A DNA stretch of 64,000 bases from the NCBI RefSeq assembly GCF_030915405.1, contig NZ_CP133262.1:1550001-1614000 (forward strand), written 5' to 3'. Position numbers and translations under genes: made by a program. Origin of the DNA: Neobacillus nitrireducens (GTDB lineage Bacteria; Bacillota; Bacilli; Bacillales; Cytobacillaceae). This document shows, in pieces, positions 36,135 through 45,451 of the stretch. Below the pieces are notes generated by a model. It made no database searches. It was not told the DNA's origin and worked only from the letters and a program-made list of their open reading frames with translations. Position 1 is the stretch's first letter. Every line of letters begins with the position of its first letter.

Positions 36135-37033
36135 TTCACTTTCCCCTTTCGCTTTCTTAAATCATCTTGAAGCAGTTGGGCAAGAACATTCGCCAGAATT
36201 TGACCCGCTGTTTTCGGCGCTACAATTCCTGGCAATCCTGGGGCAAGTAATGCCTTTATTCCCCTTTTTTCTGCGTATCTAAAATCAGTTCCACCCGGTT
36301 TTGATGCAAGGTCAATAATGAGCGTGTGTGAAGGCAATTTAGAAATAACTCTTGCTGTTACGATTAAATGTGGCGCTGTGTTTATTAAGATATCGCTATT
36401 ATTCACTTCATTTTCCAAATCCTTCAAATGAAAAGGCGTTAAGCCCATTTCAGTGATTCTTGCCAAATGTTCACTCTTTCTAGCTCCAACCTTCACATTT
36501 GCTCCAAGTGCCGCAAATGTTCTTGCAACACTCATTCCAACTCTACCTAACCCAAGAACCGTAATATTCGACCCATGTATGGTAAAATCAGTGTGTTGGA
36601 TCGCCATCATAATTGTCCCTTCTACTGTAGGGATTGAATTATAGATAGCCACATCATCCCTTTCAAATAACTGAATAAGAGTCCGCTTGGCTTCCTTGGT
36701 AATCCCATTTAAATAGGCATTGCTAATTCCTGAATAAATCGTACAATGTTCTGGAGTCTTAGAAATTATATCTGCAGTCAAAATAACCTTTTCATTTGAA
36801 AAGATTGTTTCTACCTGTCCTTCTAAGTTAGTACCCGGCACTGGTAGGATAAGGGTATCCATTATTGAAAAATCGACTTCATCCAGTTTTTCCTTGACCG
36901 CACCCGTAAAAGCATGGTCAAGCTGTTCAAAACCAATAAGCGATAGTCTCGCATCTAATTCGGTTAACTTGCGGATGATTTCCAGCTGTCTGGCATCCCC
37001 ACCAATCACGGCAATTTGCATCCCTGTCAGCAT
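36131..37033 (-). CDS. spoVFA: Dipicolinate synthase subunit A
   Basis: The NAD(P)-binding subunit of dipicolinate synthase, about 300 residues. The N-terminal part reads LTGMQIAVIGGDARQLEIIRKLTE, and a Rossmann motif VLGLGRVGMSVARTFAALGA lies near residue 155. It ends in PGLPGIVAPKTAGQILANVLAQLL. The frame opens with GTG at 37045, but the ATG at 37033 has AAGGTG at better spacing and matches the B. subtilis start. A SigK-like promoter precedes it. Spore dipicolinate gives heat resistance. Confidence 0.96.
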   Translation of the reverse strand: MLTGMQIAVIGGDARQLEIIRKLTELDARLSLIGFEQLDHAFTGAVKEKLDEVDFSIMDTLILPVPGTNLEGQVETIFSNEKVILTADIISKTPEHCTIYSGISNAYLNGITKEAKRTLIQLFERDDVAIYNSIPTVEGTIMMAIQHTDFTIHGSNITVLGLGRVGMSVARTFAALGANVKVGARKSEHLARITEMGLTPFHLKDLENEVNNSDILINTAPHLIVTARVISKLPSHTLIIDLASKPGGTDFRYAEKRGIKALLAPGLPGIVAPKTAGQILANVLAQLLQDDLRKRKGKVK

Positions 37034-37098
37034 GAAAACATTCACCTTCTTTTTTTTAAAATCCTACTATGAATTCCCTTTTCTTTATATCACTTCAC

Positions 37099-37126
37099 CA
37101 TATTATGTCGGTTAACTTCATTCGGT
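37099..37126 (-). promoter_or_regulatory. Candidate SigK promoter of spoVFAB
   Basis: CATAATATG (37099-37107) with AC 17 bases upstream (37125-37126). This fits the SigK pattern AC-N16/17-CATANNNTA with one mismatch at the last base. Confidence 0.45.
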
Positions 37127-37148
37127 GAGTTTTCCATCCATACTAAAT

Positions 37149-37188
37149 AAAAAAGCCCAAGCAAGTTGACACTTGCTTGGGCTTTTTT
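37149..37188 (-). terminator. Strong bidirectional terminator after ymxH
   Basis: A perfect 18-bp stem (37149-37166 with 37171-37188) with a 4-base loop and terminal A/T runs on both sides. It separates ymxH from spoVFA. Confidence 0.95.
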
Positions 37189-37199
37189 GCCACAGTACG

Positions 37200-37445
37200 T
37201 TACTGTTCTTCATCTGGTACATCGATTATGATCATATCAGAGCCAATTTTTTTAATGTGCTGCCAAGGGACCCTGATTTCTTCCCCTTGTTTTCGAAAAC
37301 CAAACCATTTAATTGAAGGTATTAGCAGAGCCTGAATTTGACCGGTGCCTTCATTAATTTCTAAATCGGTTTGGCCAAGTACACCAAGTCGTTCTGCCTT
37401 TTTTACATCAACAATTTCTTTTCCGCTTAGTTCACTTAACCTCAA
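37200..37445 (-). CDS. ymxH: YlmC/YmxH family PRC-barrel sporulation protein
   Basis: An 81-residue PRC-barrel protein (LSELSGKEIVDVKKAERLGVLGQTDLEINEGTGQIQALLIPS) of a family conserved in spore formers and linked to sporulation, function unknown. It starts with TTG at 37445, with AAGGAGGG 8 bases upstream. The neighbours mlpA upstream and spoVFAB downstream match B. subtilis order, but terminators on both sides make it monocistronic. Confidence 0.9.
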   Translation of the reverse strand: MRLSELSGKEIVDVKKAERLGVLGQTDLEINEGTGQIQALLIPSIKWFGFRKQGEEIRVPWQHIKKIGSDMIIIDVPDEEQ

Positions 37446-37516
37446 TGCTTTTGTCCCTCCTTCATTACCCCTTACTATTAGTTTATAAGAGGAAGCTCCC
37501 CTTTAGACTAACTAAA

Positions 37517-37552
37517 AAAAGAGGTAATCCAACTGTGTGGATTACCTCTTTT
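37517..37552 (-). terminator. Terminator of mlpA
   Basis: Perfect 15-bp arms 37517-37531 and 37538-37552 with a 6-base loop, followed by T residues on the minus strand. Confidence 0.93.
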
Positions 37553-37555
37553 CTG

Positions 37556-38794
37556 TTATGTTAATGAAGTTGGGAATTCTCCGTCTGGACTGATTAGGGT
37601 TACGGAATAGTTGTCATTAAAGACTGCCTTGGTCATTTCGTCTACACTCTGTTTGGAAACTGCATCGATCTGATCGATAATTTCATCGAGTGAACGGTGA
37701 CGTTTCAATAAAAGTTCATTTTTACCATTACGACTCATCCGGCTGTTTGTACTTTCCAGACTTAACATCAAGCTGCCCTTCAGCTGCTCTTTACTATTTG
37801 TTAATTCTCGTTCAGTAATTCCTTCTTGCTTTAATTTATTGAGTGTTTCTTGGATGGTTTCATATAGAACATTAAGCTGTTTAGCCCCTGTTCCACCATA
37901 AACCGTCACAATCCCACTGTCTTGATAGGCAGAATGGTACGAGAAAACTGAATAAGCTAAGCCCCTTTGCTCACGGACTTCCTGGAATAATCTTGAGCTC
38001 ATGCTGCCGCCCAAAATATTATTTAATGTAATTAGGCTGTAGATATCTTCATGCCCAACCTTTAATCCTTCAAAACCAATACATAAGTGGGCCTGTTCCG
38101 TATCCTTCTTTCGAGAAATCCGATTGGAATGGAAGGTTGGAATATTTTCAACTGCTTGGTTGTTCGCACCTTTATAGGATCCAAAATATTTTTCGACTTC
38201 TTTAATAAAGGATTCCGATACATTACCTGCAATTGAAATGACAACATTTTCAGGAGTGTACCTCTCATGAATATATTCCTTTAACGTTTGGCCGGTAAAC
38301 GTATTAAGTGTTTCTTCTGTTCCTAAAATAGGATATCCTAGTGGATGTTCTCCATAAACTGCTCTGCTCAGTAAGTCATGAACAATATCATCAGGAGTAT
38401 CTTCGTACATTTTTATTTCTTCTAAGACTACATTTCTCTCTTTGTTTAGTTCCTCTTCCACAAAAGTTGAGTTAAAGAACATATCAGCTAACACATCTAA
38501 TGCAAATTGGGAGTGTGTATCAAGGACTTTTGCATAATAGCAGGTATACTCCTTTGATGTAAACGCATTCACCTGTCCACCAATACTATCAAAGGATTCG
38601 GCAATTTCTTTTGCTGACCTTGTATTTGTGCCTTTAAAGAACATATGCTCCAGAAAATGTGAAATACCATTGTTCCCGGGGTTCTCATCTCTAGATCCCG
38701 TACCAATCCATACACCAATTGCAACTGATCGTACAGTTGAGATATTTTCTAAAACAATTCTTACTCCATTTTGGCATGTGTATTTATTAATCAT
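37556..38794 (-). CDS. mlpA: M16 zinc protease MlpA (YmxG)
   Basis: A mitochondrial-processing-peptidase-like protease of about 412 residues. The zinc motif is HFLEHMFFKG (His-x2-Glu-His), with the third ligand region NVVLEEIKMYEDTPDD, and the C-terminal half has NNILGGSMSSRLFQEVREQRGLAYSV. The frame starts at 38872, but those 26 residues do not resemble the family; the ATG at 38794 has GGAGGA upstream and gives the expected INKYTCQNGVRIV. It lies between ylxY and ymxH. The cellular substrate is unknown. Confidence 0.94.
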   Translation of the reverse strand: MINKYTCQNGVRIVLENISTVRSVAIGVWIGTGSRDENPGNNGISHFLEHMFFKGTNTRSAKEIAESFDSIGGQVNAFTSKEYTCYYAKVLDTHSQFALDVLADMFFNSTFVEEELNKERNVVLEEIKMYEDTPDDIVHDLLSRAVYGEHPLGYPILGTEETLNTFTGQTLKEYIHERYTPENVVISIAGNVSESFIKEVEKYFGSYKGANNQAVENIPTFHSNRISRKKDTEQAHLCIGFEGLKVGHEDIYSLITLNNILGGSMSSRLFQEVREQRGLAYSVFSYHSAYQDSGIVTVYGGTGAKQLNVLYETIQETLNKLKQEGITERELTNSKEQLKGSLMLSLESTNSRMSRNGKNELLLKRHRSLDEIIDQIDAVSKQSVDEMTKAVFNDNYSVTLISPDGEFPTSLT

Positions 38795-38897
38795 CGACTT
38801 CCTCCAGTCTCTATAACAGAAGCTGCTGCTACTCCATTTATCATTATACTTATTAAAATGTATTTTCTCCAATTTTCAGTATATCTTACTACGATTA

Positions 38898-39842
38898 TTA
38901 CTCAACTCTTTCTTCACTCATTAATTCAGAAACTGTTCCAATTTCTAAGTTTTTTTGTTTAATTTGTGTGATTAAGCGATCGAGCGATTTCGCAGTCGAT
39001 TCTGTTGGGTGCATAAGGACCATTGACCCGTTGTTAATCTTTGACATCACACGATTTACAAGAACATCTGCAGTTGGTTTCCTCCAGTCCACGGTATCAA
39101 CTGTCCACATAACAGTCTTCATTTTTAATTCACTGGCAACTTTTATCGTCTCATCTCGATAACTGCCACTAGGAGGAGCAAACCAGACGCATTTCTTACC
39201 TGTAGCCGCTTCGATAATTTCATTTGTTTTCACGATTTGTTCCCTGGCGCTACCACTGGTTAGTTGCTTCATATCTGGATGAGAATAGGAATGGTTCCCA
39301 ACCTCATGACCAGAACTAACAATCATTTTTGCTAGATCGGGATTTTTTTTGACCCAATTTCCTTCAAGAAAGAAACTAACCGATATATTATGTTTTTTTA
39401 GAGTTGCAAGCATCTCTGATAAATATTCATTTCCCCAAGCCACATTAATAATAAACGTTACCATTGGTTTATTTGGATTCCCTTTATAAATAGGAGCTGG
39501 CGGTAAATCGTTGAGATGAACCTTTGGCTTTATCTGAGTAAAGATTAGTTTCTTTTCATTAAAAACGCCTTTTTGTTTCATATTCTTATATGAAGCTGGA
39601 ATATCAACCTTTCGCCCATTATAGCCAGGAATAGCTTTCCAGACCCTGTCATTGGTCGCATCGATAGGCGGTATTTCGTATGTAGGGGCTTTTTTAATAA
39701 TACTCTGATAAAGAGGGTCTGACTCTTTCGCTGCGGGCAATGCTGTTTCCTTTTTTAAAGTTAAATATTTGCTAACAAATGGATTACTTACTGCGATCCA
39801 TCCTGCTAAACAAATCATTATTTTGATTGAAACTTTTTTCAT
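38898..39842 (-). CDS. ylxY: YlxY, polysaccharide-deacetylase-like protein
   Basis: An exported or membrane-anchored NodB-fold protein of 314 residues with an N-terminal hydrophobic signal (SIKIMICLAGWIAVSNPF). The usual first catalytic motif TFDDG is replaced by FIINVAWGNEY, removing the metal-binding Asp pair, while the histidine motif GHEVGNHSYSHPDM and the WFAPPSGSYRDE and LMHPTEST segments remain. It may therefore be a weak or non-catalytic carbohydrate-binding member. The ATG has AGGGGGA upstream. It lies between pnpA and mlpA as in B. subtilis. Confidence 0.9.
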   Translation of the reverse strand: MKKVSIKIMICLAGWIAVSNPFVSKYLTLKKETALPAAKESDPLYQSIIKKAPTYEIPPIDATNDRVWKAIPGYNGRKVDIPASYKNMKQKGVFNEKKLIFTQIKPKVHLNDLPPAPIYKGNPNKPMVTFIINVAWGNEYLSEMLATLKKHNISVSFFLEGNWVKKNPDLAKMIVSSGHEVGNHSYSHPDMKQLTSGSAREQIVKTNEIIEAATGKKCVWFAPPSGSYRDETIKVASELKMKTVMWTVDTVDWRKPTADVLVNRVMSKINNGSMVLMHPTESTAKSLDRLITQIKQKNLEIGTVSELMSEERVE

Positions 39843-39920
39843 CTAACCTTCCCCCTTTCCATACAGAGTATGTATAAAAGGGACAAGGTAGAACTGTAGG
39901 TTCACTTATACAACATATGT

Positions 39921-39945
39921 AAAAAGCCAGGGTAATTACCCTGAC
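39921..39945 (-). terminator. Terminator of pnpA
   Basis: The palindrome CAGGGTAATTACCCTG (39928-39943) is followed on the minus strand by a T run. The stem is 6-7 bp with a tight loop. Confidence 0.75.
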
Positions 39946-39956
39946 TTGCCTATTTA

Positions 39957-42074
39957 TTATTTACTTTCTTCGGCCTTTTCACGCTGTTCTTTTAAGACGG
40001 CTTTGCGAGAAAGGTTTACACGACCCTGTTTATCAATCTCAGTTACTTTAACTAATAGTTCGTCCCCGATTTTGATAACATCCTCCACTTTACCTACTCG
40101 CTCTTCAGCAAGTTCAGATATATGAACGAGACCATCTTTACCAGCAAAGATTTCCAAGAAGGCTCCAAATTTTTCAATTCGTTTTACCTTACCAAGATAC
40201 ATTTCGCCTACCTGAACTTCACGAACAATATCTTCAATGATTTTCTTTGCTTTTTGGTTCATTTCTTGATTTGTGGATGCAATAAATACGGTACCATCCT
40301 GCTCGATATCAATCTTTACGCCAGTTTCTTCAATAATCTTATTGATTTGCTTACCGCTCGGTCCAATAACATCACGAATTTTATCTGGATTGATTGTCAT
40401 CGTCAAGATTTTCGGTGCAAACTGTGAAAGCTCTGCTCTCGGTTCAGAAATAGTAGCCAACATAGAATTTAAAATATGCATCCTGCCCACTTTTGCCTGC
40501 TGAAGGGCCTCTTCTAAAATTTCACGGGAAAGACCTTCAATCTTAATATCCATTTGCAGTGCAGTAACACCTTTTGCAGTACCCGCTACTTTAAAGTCCA
40601 TATCTCCTAGATGATCTTCCATCCCTTGAATATCAGATAAAACGGTATAATGCTCTCCTGATTTTACAAGTCCCATTGCAATACCTGCTACTGGAGCTTT
40701 AATTGGAACACCAGCATCCATCATAGCTAATGTACTAGCACAAATACTTGCTTGAGAAGTGGAACCATTCGATTCAAGTACTTCAGATACAAGACGAATC
40801 GTATATGGGAAATCCTTTTCAGAAGGAACAATTGGCTCAAGTGCACGTTCGCCGAGGGCACCATGACCAATTTCACGACGTCCCGGACCACGGATTGGAC
40901 CGGTTTCTCCAACACTGAATTGAGGGAAGTTATAATGATGCATAAAGCGTTTTTCTTCCTCAATTCCAAGACCATCAAGGATTTGTACATCCCCCATTGC
41001 CCCAAGCGTACAGATACTAAGCGCTTGAGTTTGTCCACGTGTGAAAAGACCTGAACCGTGGGTACGAGGCAAAATACCTATCTGTGAGGACAATGGTCGA
41101 ATTTCATCAATTTTCCGTCCATCTGGACGAACCTTTTCAACCGTAATTAATCGACGAACTTCACCTTTAACAATCTTGTCCAATATTTGTTTCACTTGCT
41201 TCATATCTTCATCTGTGGCTTCTTGTTCCACATATTTGGAAATAACCTGGTTTTTGACTTCTTTAATGGCATCTTCACGGGCATGCTTTTCTTGTACCTG
41301 AATGGCATTTAACATATCAGCTTCACAGATTTCCCGAACCTCAGCCTCGAGTTCTTTATCAATTTCATAAAGAGAAATATCTCTCTTTGGTTTGCCAATT
41401 TCAGCGACAATTTTTTCTTGAAACTCAATTAAGCGTTTTATCTCATTATGACCAAACATAATGGCTTCAAGCATTGTTTCCTCAGGAACTTCTAACGCCC
41501 CTGCCTCTACCATGTTGATTGCATCCTTAGTACCGGCAACAGTTAAATGAATGTCACTTTTTTCAGCTTGTTCAACAGTTGGGTTAACGACAAATTCATT
41601 GTTAACTCGACCTACAACCACACCTGCAATTGGACCTTCAAACGGGATATCGGATGTACTTAGTGCTAATGAAGAACCAAACATTGCAGCCATTTCTGTA
41701 GAACAATCTTGGTCCACACTCATGACAATACTAATAACTTGAACATCATTGCGAAATCCATCAGCAAATAGCGGACGAATGGGTCTGTCAATAAGCCTGC
41801 TTGCTAATATTGCCTTTTCACTTGGACGGCCCTCACGTTTAATAAAACCGCCCGGGATTTTTCCCACTGCATATAACCGCTCTTCATAGTTAACTGTTAA
41901 TGGAAAAAAGTCCAAGTTTTTTGGTTCTTTTGAGGCAGTAGCCGTACTTAATACTGCTGTATCTCCATAGCGTACTAGGACCGCACCGCTTGCTTGTTTA
42001 GCTAATTGTCCAATTTCGACAGTTAATTTACGGCCTGCCCAAACAATGGAATACTCATGTTTCAATTGTTCCAT
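39957..42074 (-). CDS. pnpA: Polynucleotide phosphorylase
   Basis: The 3'-5' phosphorolytic exoribonuclease of the RNA degradation machinery. The 705 residues hold two RNase PH domains ([27 protein letters not shown]; the second with [14 protein letters not shown] and the phosphate-binding [15 protein letters not shown]), an all-alpha linker, then KH ([16 protein letters not shown]) and S1 ([20 protein letters not shown]) domains. The ATG has GAGGGG upstream. It lies downstream of rpsO, separated by the rpsO terminator. Confidence 0.98.
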   Translation of the reverse strand: MEQLKHEYSIVWAGRKLTVEIGQLAKQASGAVLVRYGDTAVLSTATASKEPKNLDFFPLTVNYEERLYAVGKIPGGFIKREGRPSEKAILASRLIDRPIRPLFADGFRNDVQVISIVMSVDQDCSTEMAAMFGSSLALSTSDIPFEGPIAGVVVGRVNNEFVVNPTVEQAEKSDIHLTVAGTKDAINMVEAGALEVPEETMLEAIMFGHNEIKRLIEFQEKIVAEIGKPKRDISLYEIDKELEAEVREICEADMLNAIQVQEKHAREDAIKEVKNQVISKYVEQEATDEDMKQVKQILDKIVKGEVRRLITVEKVRPDGRKIDEIRPLSSQIGILPRTHGSGLFTRGQTQALSICTLGAMGDVQILDGLGIEEEKRFMHHYNFPQFSVGETGPIRGPGRREIGHGALGERALEPIVPSEKDFPYTIRLVSEVLESNGSTSQASICASTLAMMDAGVPIKAPVAGIAMGLVKSGEHYTVLSDIQGMEDHLGDMDFKVAGTAKGVTALQMDIKIEGLSREILEEALQQAKVGRMHILNSMLATISEPRAELSQFAPKILTMTINPDKIRDVIGPSGKQINKIIEETGVKIDIEQDGTVFIASTNQEMNQKAKKIIEDIVREVQVGEMYLGKVKRIEKFGAFLEIFAGKDGLVHISELAEERVGKVEDVIKIGDELLVKVTEIDKQGRVNLSRKAVLKEQREKAEESK

Positions 42075-42288
42075 ATTTTTACCCCTCTCTATCTAAATCA
42101 CTTAGGAGGATGATGCGAAAATTTTCACTCCCGCTATACTCATCATACTAAATTTACTTTTATTAAAAAGCTTAAAAAGCTGTTGTTTCAATAGGTAATC
42201 ACCTTAATAGTATGCACAAAAATTACTGACTTAAAAATATGTATAAAAAATTCTTTATTTTCTTTTCTTCTTTTTAAGGCTAATAAAA

Positions 42289-42308
42289 AAGCGGGAATAA
42301 TCCCGCTT
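42289..42308 (-). terminator. Terminator of rpsO
   Basis: Eight-bp arms 42289-42296 and 42301-42308 (AAGCGGGA with its complement), tetraloop, then T residues on the minus strand. It lies between rpsO and pnpA, so pnpA depends on read-through or its own promoter. Confidence 0.88.
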
Positions 42309-42315
42309 CTGTAAA

Positions 42316-42591
<276 letters not shown>

Positions 42592-42602
42592 TCACCTCCT
42601 AA

Positions 42603-42665
42603 ATTTTACAAATCCCCTGTTACTGAGCAAGCGTTGGTGATTCGCCTTGCCAAGTAGAGGTTATT
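42603..42665 (-). promoter_or_regulatory. Structured rpsO leader, possible S15 autoregulatory element
   Basis: The leader contains the stem GCAAGGCG/CGCTTGC (42643-42650 with 42627-42633) with a bulged G and a 9-base loop, just before the ribosome site. Leaders binding S15 are established for other bacteria; identity here is inference. Confidence 0.4.
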
Positions 42666-42674
42666 TTTAATACG

Positions 42675-42702
42675 TTAATAAGAATACAACTTTTCTCGTC
42701 AA
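42675..42702 (-). promoter_or_regulatory. SigA promoter of rpsO
   Basis: TTGACG (42697-42702), 16-base spacer, TATTAA (42675-42680), about 90 bases before the rpsO ATG. Confidence 0.6.
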
Positions 42703-42785
42703 AAAGCAAGGCTATACCTAAGTTTATTGTAAGAAAAACACTTTTTTAAGATTAGAATTAAGAAGATTGTCTTATTTATAGTCTC

Positions 42786-42809
42786 TGTTGATTTCCGCTC
42801 CAGGCGCTC
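42786..42809. repeat. Fragment of a Bacillaceae intergenic repeat
   Basis: The bases from 42786, including GATTTCCGCTCCAGGCGCTC, match the beginning of a dispersed repeat I recognise from many Bacillaceae genomes. Here it is cut short just after the ribF stop. Recognition is from memory and unverified. Confidence 0.5.
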
Positions 42810-42825
42810 CCTCAACATGGCAAGC

Positions 42826-43770
42826 CTAATTTTTAAAATAATTTAATGAATTTTGCTTATCTTTTTCTATTTGGGCAACCAACTCTGCAATACCTGAGAA
42901 TTTCTGTTCTTTTCGTAAGGGAAGATGCCACTGAATGACCACTTCTTTACCATAGATATCCTCATTAAAGTTGAATAAATGTACTTCGACAGAAGTATGT
43001 AAGGCTTCCTTATTAAAGGTGGGTTTGTAACCAATATTACAAACTCCATTGTACCATTGCGAATCTGTGTCTACTTTCATTCTTACGGCATACACACCGA
43101 GCGGCGGGATAATATAATCATCATTTATGTCAACATTTGCCGTTGGAAAGCCAATCGTTCTGCCTCGTTTATCTCCGTGAATGACAATGCCCGAGGTAGT
43201 ATAATATCGACCAAGAAGTGAAAGAAGCGTGTCTGTTCTTCCCTCTTTAAGCAGCTTTCGAATTCTAGTTGAACTAACCTTTTCGTCTGCCTGAGTGAAC
43301 TTTGGAACGACAGAATAAGAAAATTGATTTCTTGAATGAAAGGGCAATGTTTCCATTGTTCCTTTTCCCATGCGCCCATAAGTAAAATCAAAACCAGCAA
43401 CCACGTGCATTACGTTCAGTCCAATCACGTATTGGTCAATGAATTCCTGTGGCAGCAAATTAGCAAATTCAGTGGTAAAATTAATGATAAATAAATAATC
43501 AATACCAAGTTCTTCAATGATTTTTATTTTTTCAGTTAATGGGGTTATATACTGAATCTGCTGCTCGGTTTTTCCTAATACAACGGAGGGATGGGGATCA
43601 AATGTCATGACCGCACTGCAAATACCCTTTTCATCAGCATGCTTTTTTGCCTCAAGAATCACTTGTTGATGTCCACGATGCACTCCGTCAAAATAACCCA
43701 GAGCCAGAGCTAGGGGTGGATTTTCAGCATTTATGTTTTTATATGGAAATCTAAGCCTAATTACTTCCAA
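42826..43770 (-). CDS. ribF: Bifunctional riboflavin kinase/FAD synthetase
   Basis: Converts riboflavin to FMN and FAD (called RibC in B. subtilis). Its 314 residues form an N-terminal adenylyltransferase domain (ALALGYFDGVHRGHQQVILEAKK, TFDPHPSVVLG, VVAGFDFTYGRMGKGTME, KVSSTRIRKLL) and a C-terminal kinase domain beginning at about residue 185 (GIVIHGDKRGRTIGFPTANVDI, GVYAVRM, NIGYKPTFN). The start is TTG with AAGGTGAG about 6 bases upstream. It is preceded by truB with a 30-bp gap, so co-transcribed. Confidence 0.96.
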   Translation of the reverse strand: MEVIRLRFPYKNINAENPPLALALGYFDGVHRGHQQVILEAKKHADEKGICSAVMTFDPHPSVVLGKTEQQIQYITPLTEKIKIIEELGIDYLFIINFTTEFANLLPQEFIDQYVIGLNVMHVVAGFDFTYGRMGKGTMETLPFHSRNQFSYSVVPKFTQADEKVSSTRIRKLLKEGRTDTLLSLLGRYYTTSGIVIHGDKRGRTIGFPTANVDINDDYIIPPLGVYAVRMKVDTDSQWYNGVCNIGYKPTFNKEALHTSVEVHLFNFNEDIYGKEVVIQWHLPLRKEQKFSGIAELVAQIEKDKQNSLNYFKN

Positions 43771-43800
43771 TGAAACTCACCTTTTCTATACCGTACCTTT

Positions 43801-44721
43801 TTAATCTAAATCATTACGTAACACTTTAACTGGTTTAAAGAGGTCTGGCTTGCTGGGATGTCTTGAATAAATAGCCAGAGCTAGTCCATCAGCAGTTTCA
43901 GTGACAATTGGTCCGTTACTTGTTGATAAATGTTCTGGCATCTGTAATAATGCACCATTTTTCACTTTCTCTGCTACTTTATCATTAATTAGTAATTTCG
44001 GCAAATCAGAAAGTGCAGTTTCTAGTGGTCTTAATACACTCGAAATTGTTCCTTCTTCCATATGTCTTTCAATCTCTTCGAAAGTCAAACAATCTTCTAA
44101 TGAATATGAAGCTGATTGAACTCTTTGTAAGTACGACATATGTGCGGGGTAGCCTAACATTTCACCTATCATGGCTGCTAAGGTTCGAATATAAGTTCCT
44201 TTACTACAACTGACTCTAAACCTAAATGTAATGGTTTCACCAATAAATTCAGAACGATCATCTAATAGTACAATTGAATAAATCGTTACCTTCCTAGTTG
44301 GCCGTTCGACCTCAATCCCCTTCCTTGCTAATTCATACAGACGGACCCCGCCTACTTTTACCGCTGAGAACATTGGTGGGGTTTGTTCAATTTCACCTGT
44401 GATTGATTGAAGTATTTGGAGAATCTCTTCTCGTTGAATGATTCGGTTTACCGGTTTCTGTGCCACTATTTCACCTGAGGCGTCTTCCGTTGTGGTCGAA
44501 AAACCAATCGTTACTTCTCCCTCATAAGTTTTACCAGCCTCTGTTATGTATTCAGCAACTTTTGTCGCCTTTCCTATGCATATAGGAAGCACTCCAGTGA
44601 CGTCTGGATCTAATGTGCCTGTATGACCTACTTTTTTTGTTTTTAATATTTTCCGTAACCTAAAAACACAGTCATGGGATGTTAAGCCTGCAGGTTTAAA
44701 TAAAGGTATTATGCCTTCCAA
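43801..44721 (-). CDS. truB: tRNA pseudouridine(55) synthase TruB
   Basis: Makes pseudouridine 55 in the T-loop of tRNAs. The 306 residues include GIIPLFKPAGLTSHDCVFRLRKI, the catalytic aspartate in VGHTGTLDPDVTGVLPICIGKATK, the TPPMFSAVKVGGVRLYELARKG segment and CSKGTYIRTLAAMIGE. The start is TTG with GGAGGA upstream. An intrinsic terminator lies between rbfA and truB, so part of the upstream transcription probably stops before this gene. Confidence 0.97.
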   Translation of the reverse strand: MEGIIPLFKPAGLTSHDCVFRLRKILKTKKVGHTGTLDPDVTGVLPICIGKATKVAEYITEAGKTYEGEVTIGFSTTTEDASGEIVAQKPVNRIIQREEILQILQSITGEIEQTPPMFSAVKVGGVRLYELARKGIEVERPTRKVTIYSIVLLDDRSEFIGETITFRFRVSCSKGTYIRTLAAMIGEMLGYPAHMSYLQRVQSASYSLEDCLTFEEIERHMEEGTISSVLRPLETALSDLPKLLINDKVAEKVKNGALLQMPEHLSTSNGPIVTETADGLALAIYSRHPSKPDLFKPVKVLRNDLD

Positions 44722-44751
44722 TCAGTTGTCCTCCAATCAAAAATTTCATCG

Positions 44752-44778
44752 AAAAAAAAGGATAGACAATGTCTATCC
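44752..44778 (-). terminator. Internal terminator between rbfA and truB
   Basis: Perfect 8-bp arms 44760-44767 and 44771-44778 (GGATAGAC with its complement), 3-base loop, and eight T on the minus strand. It ends or attenuates the rimP-rbfA transcript. Confidence 0.85.
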
Positions 44779-44780
44779 AA

Positions 44781-45152
44781 TTATTCTTCTTCACTTTTTT
44801 CTAAAGGTTTTTCATCCTTATGGAGTTGATGAAGAAGTGTATCAATTCGATTTCCGTAATCAATAGATTCATCCCATTCAAAGATGATTTCAGGTGTTTT
44901 ACGAAGACGGATACGGTGGCCGATTTCAGTTCGAATAAAGCCTTTTGCTTTGGCCAAACCTTTTAACGTATTTTCCCTTTGCTCTTCATCGCCTAATACG
45001 GAAATATATACTTTTGCTTGTTGTAAATCTCCTGTTACTTCAACGTCGGTAACCGTCACAAAACCAATCCGTGGATCCTTGATTTTACGTCCGATGATGT
45101 CACCTAGTTCTTTTTTCATTTGTTCGCCTACACGATTTGCTCTGTGGCTCAT
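44781..45152 (-). CDS. rbfA: 30S ribosome-binding factor RbfA
   Basis: A late-stage 30S maturation and cold-adaptation factor of about 123 residues with a single KH-like domain ([51 protein letters not shown]). The frame opens with GTG at 45161, but the ATG at 45152 has AAGAGGTG 6 bases upstream and gives the known start. It lies downstream of ylxP. Confidence 0.96.
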   Translation of the reverse strand: MSHRANRVGEQMKKELGDIIGRKIKDPRIGFVTVTDVEVTGDLQQAKVYISVLGDEEQRENTLKGLAKAKGFIRTEIGHRIRLRKTPEIIFEWDESIDYGNRIDTLLHQLHKDEKPLEKSEEE

Positions 45153-45169
45153 CACATTCACCTCTTAAC

Positions 45170-45451
45170 TTAAAGCCATTCAATCTCGGTGATCGTTCTC
45201 TCTATTTCTGGAAAAGAATCGATTAATTTCAAAGCATTTTGCAACTCATGTTCCGTCGTTACACGTGTGGAAGTGACAACAACGATGGCAATTTTCGTTC
45301 GTTGCCACATATCTTGAAACCCCACTTCTGATACAGAAACATTATATTTCTGTTTTAAACGTGTAAGAATCCGTTGCAGAACAGCCCTTTTCTCTTTTAA
45401 AGAATGAGCATCATAAATCAGACATTCACAAACGGCCGAACTGATGATCAT
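45170..45451 (-). CDS. ylxP: YlxP, DUF503 protein
   Basis: A 93-residue small protein ([58 protein letters not shown]) of the DUF503 family, conserved between infB and rbfA in Firmicutes. Its function is not firmly established; a ribosome-biogenesis role is inferred from context. The start codon overlaps the infB stop by 4 bases (ATGA), so it is translationally coupled to IF-2. Confidence 0.93.
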   Translation of the reverse strand: MIISSAVCECLIYDAHSLKEKRAVLQRILTRLKQKYNVSVSEVGFQDMWQRTKIAIVVVTSTRVTTEHELQNALKLIDSFPEIERTITEIEWL

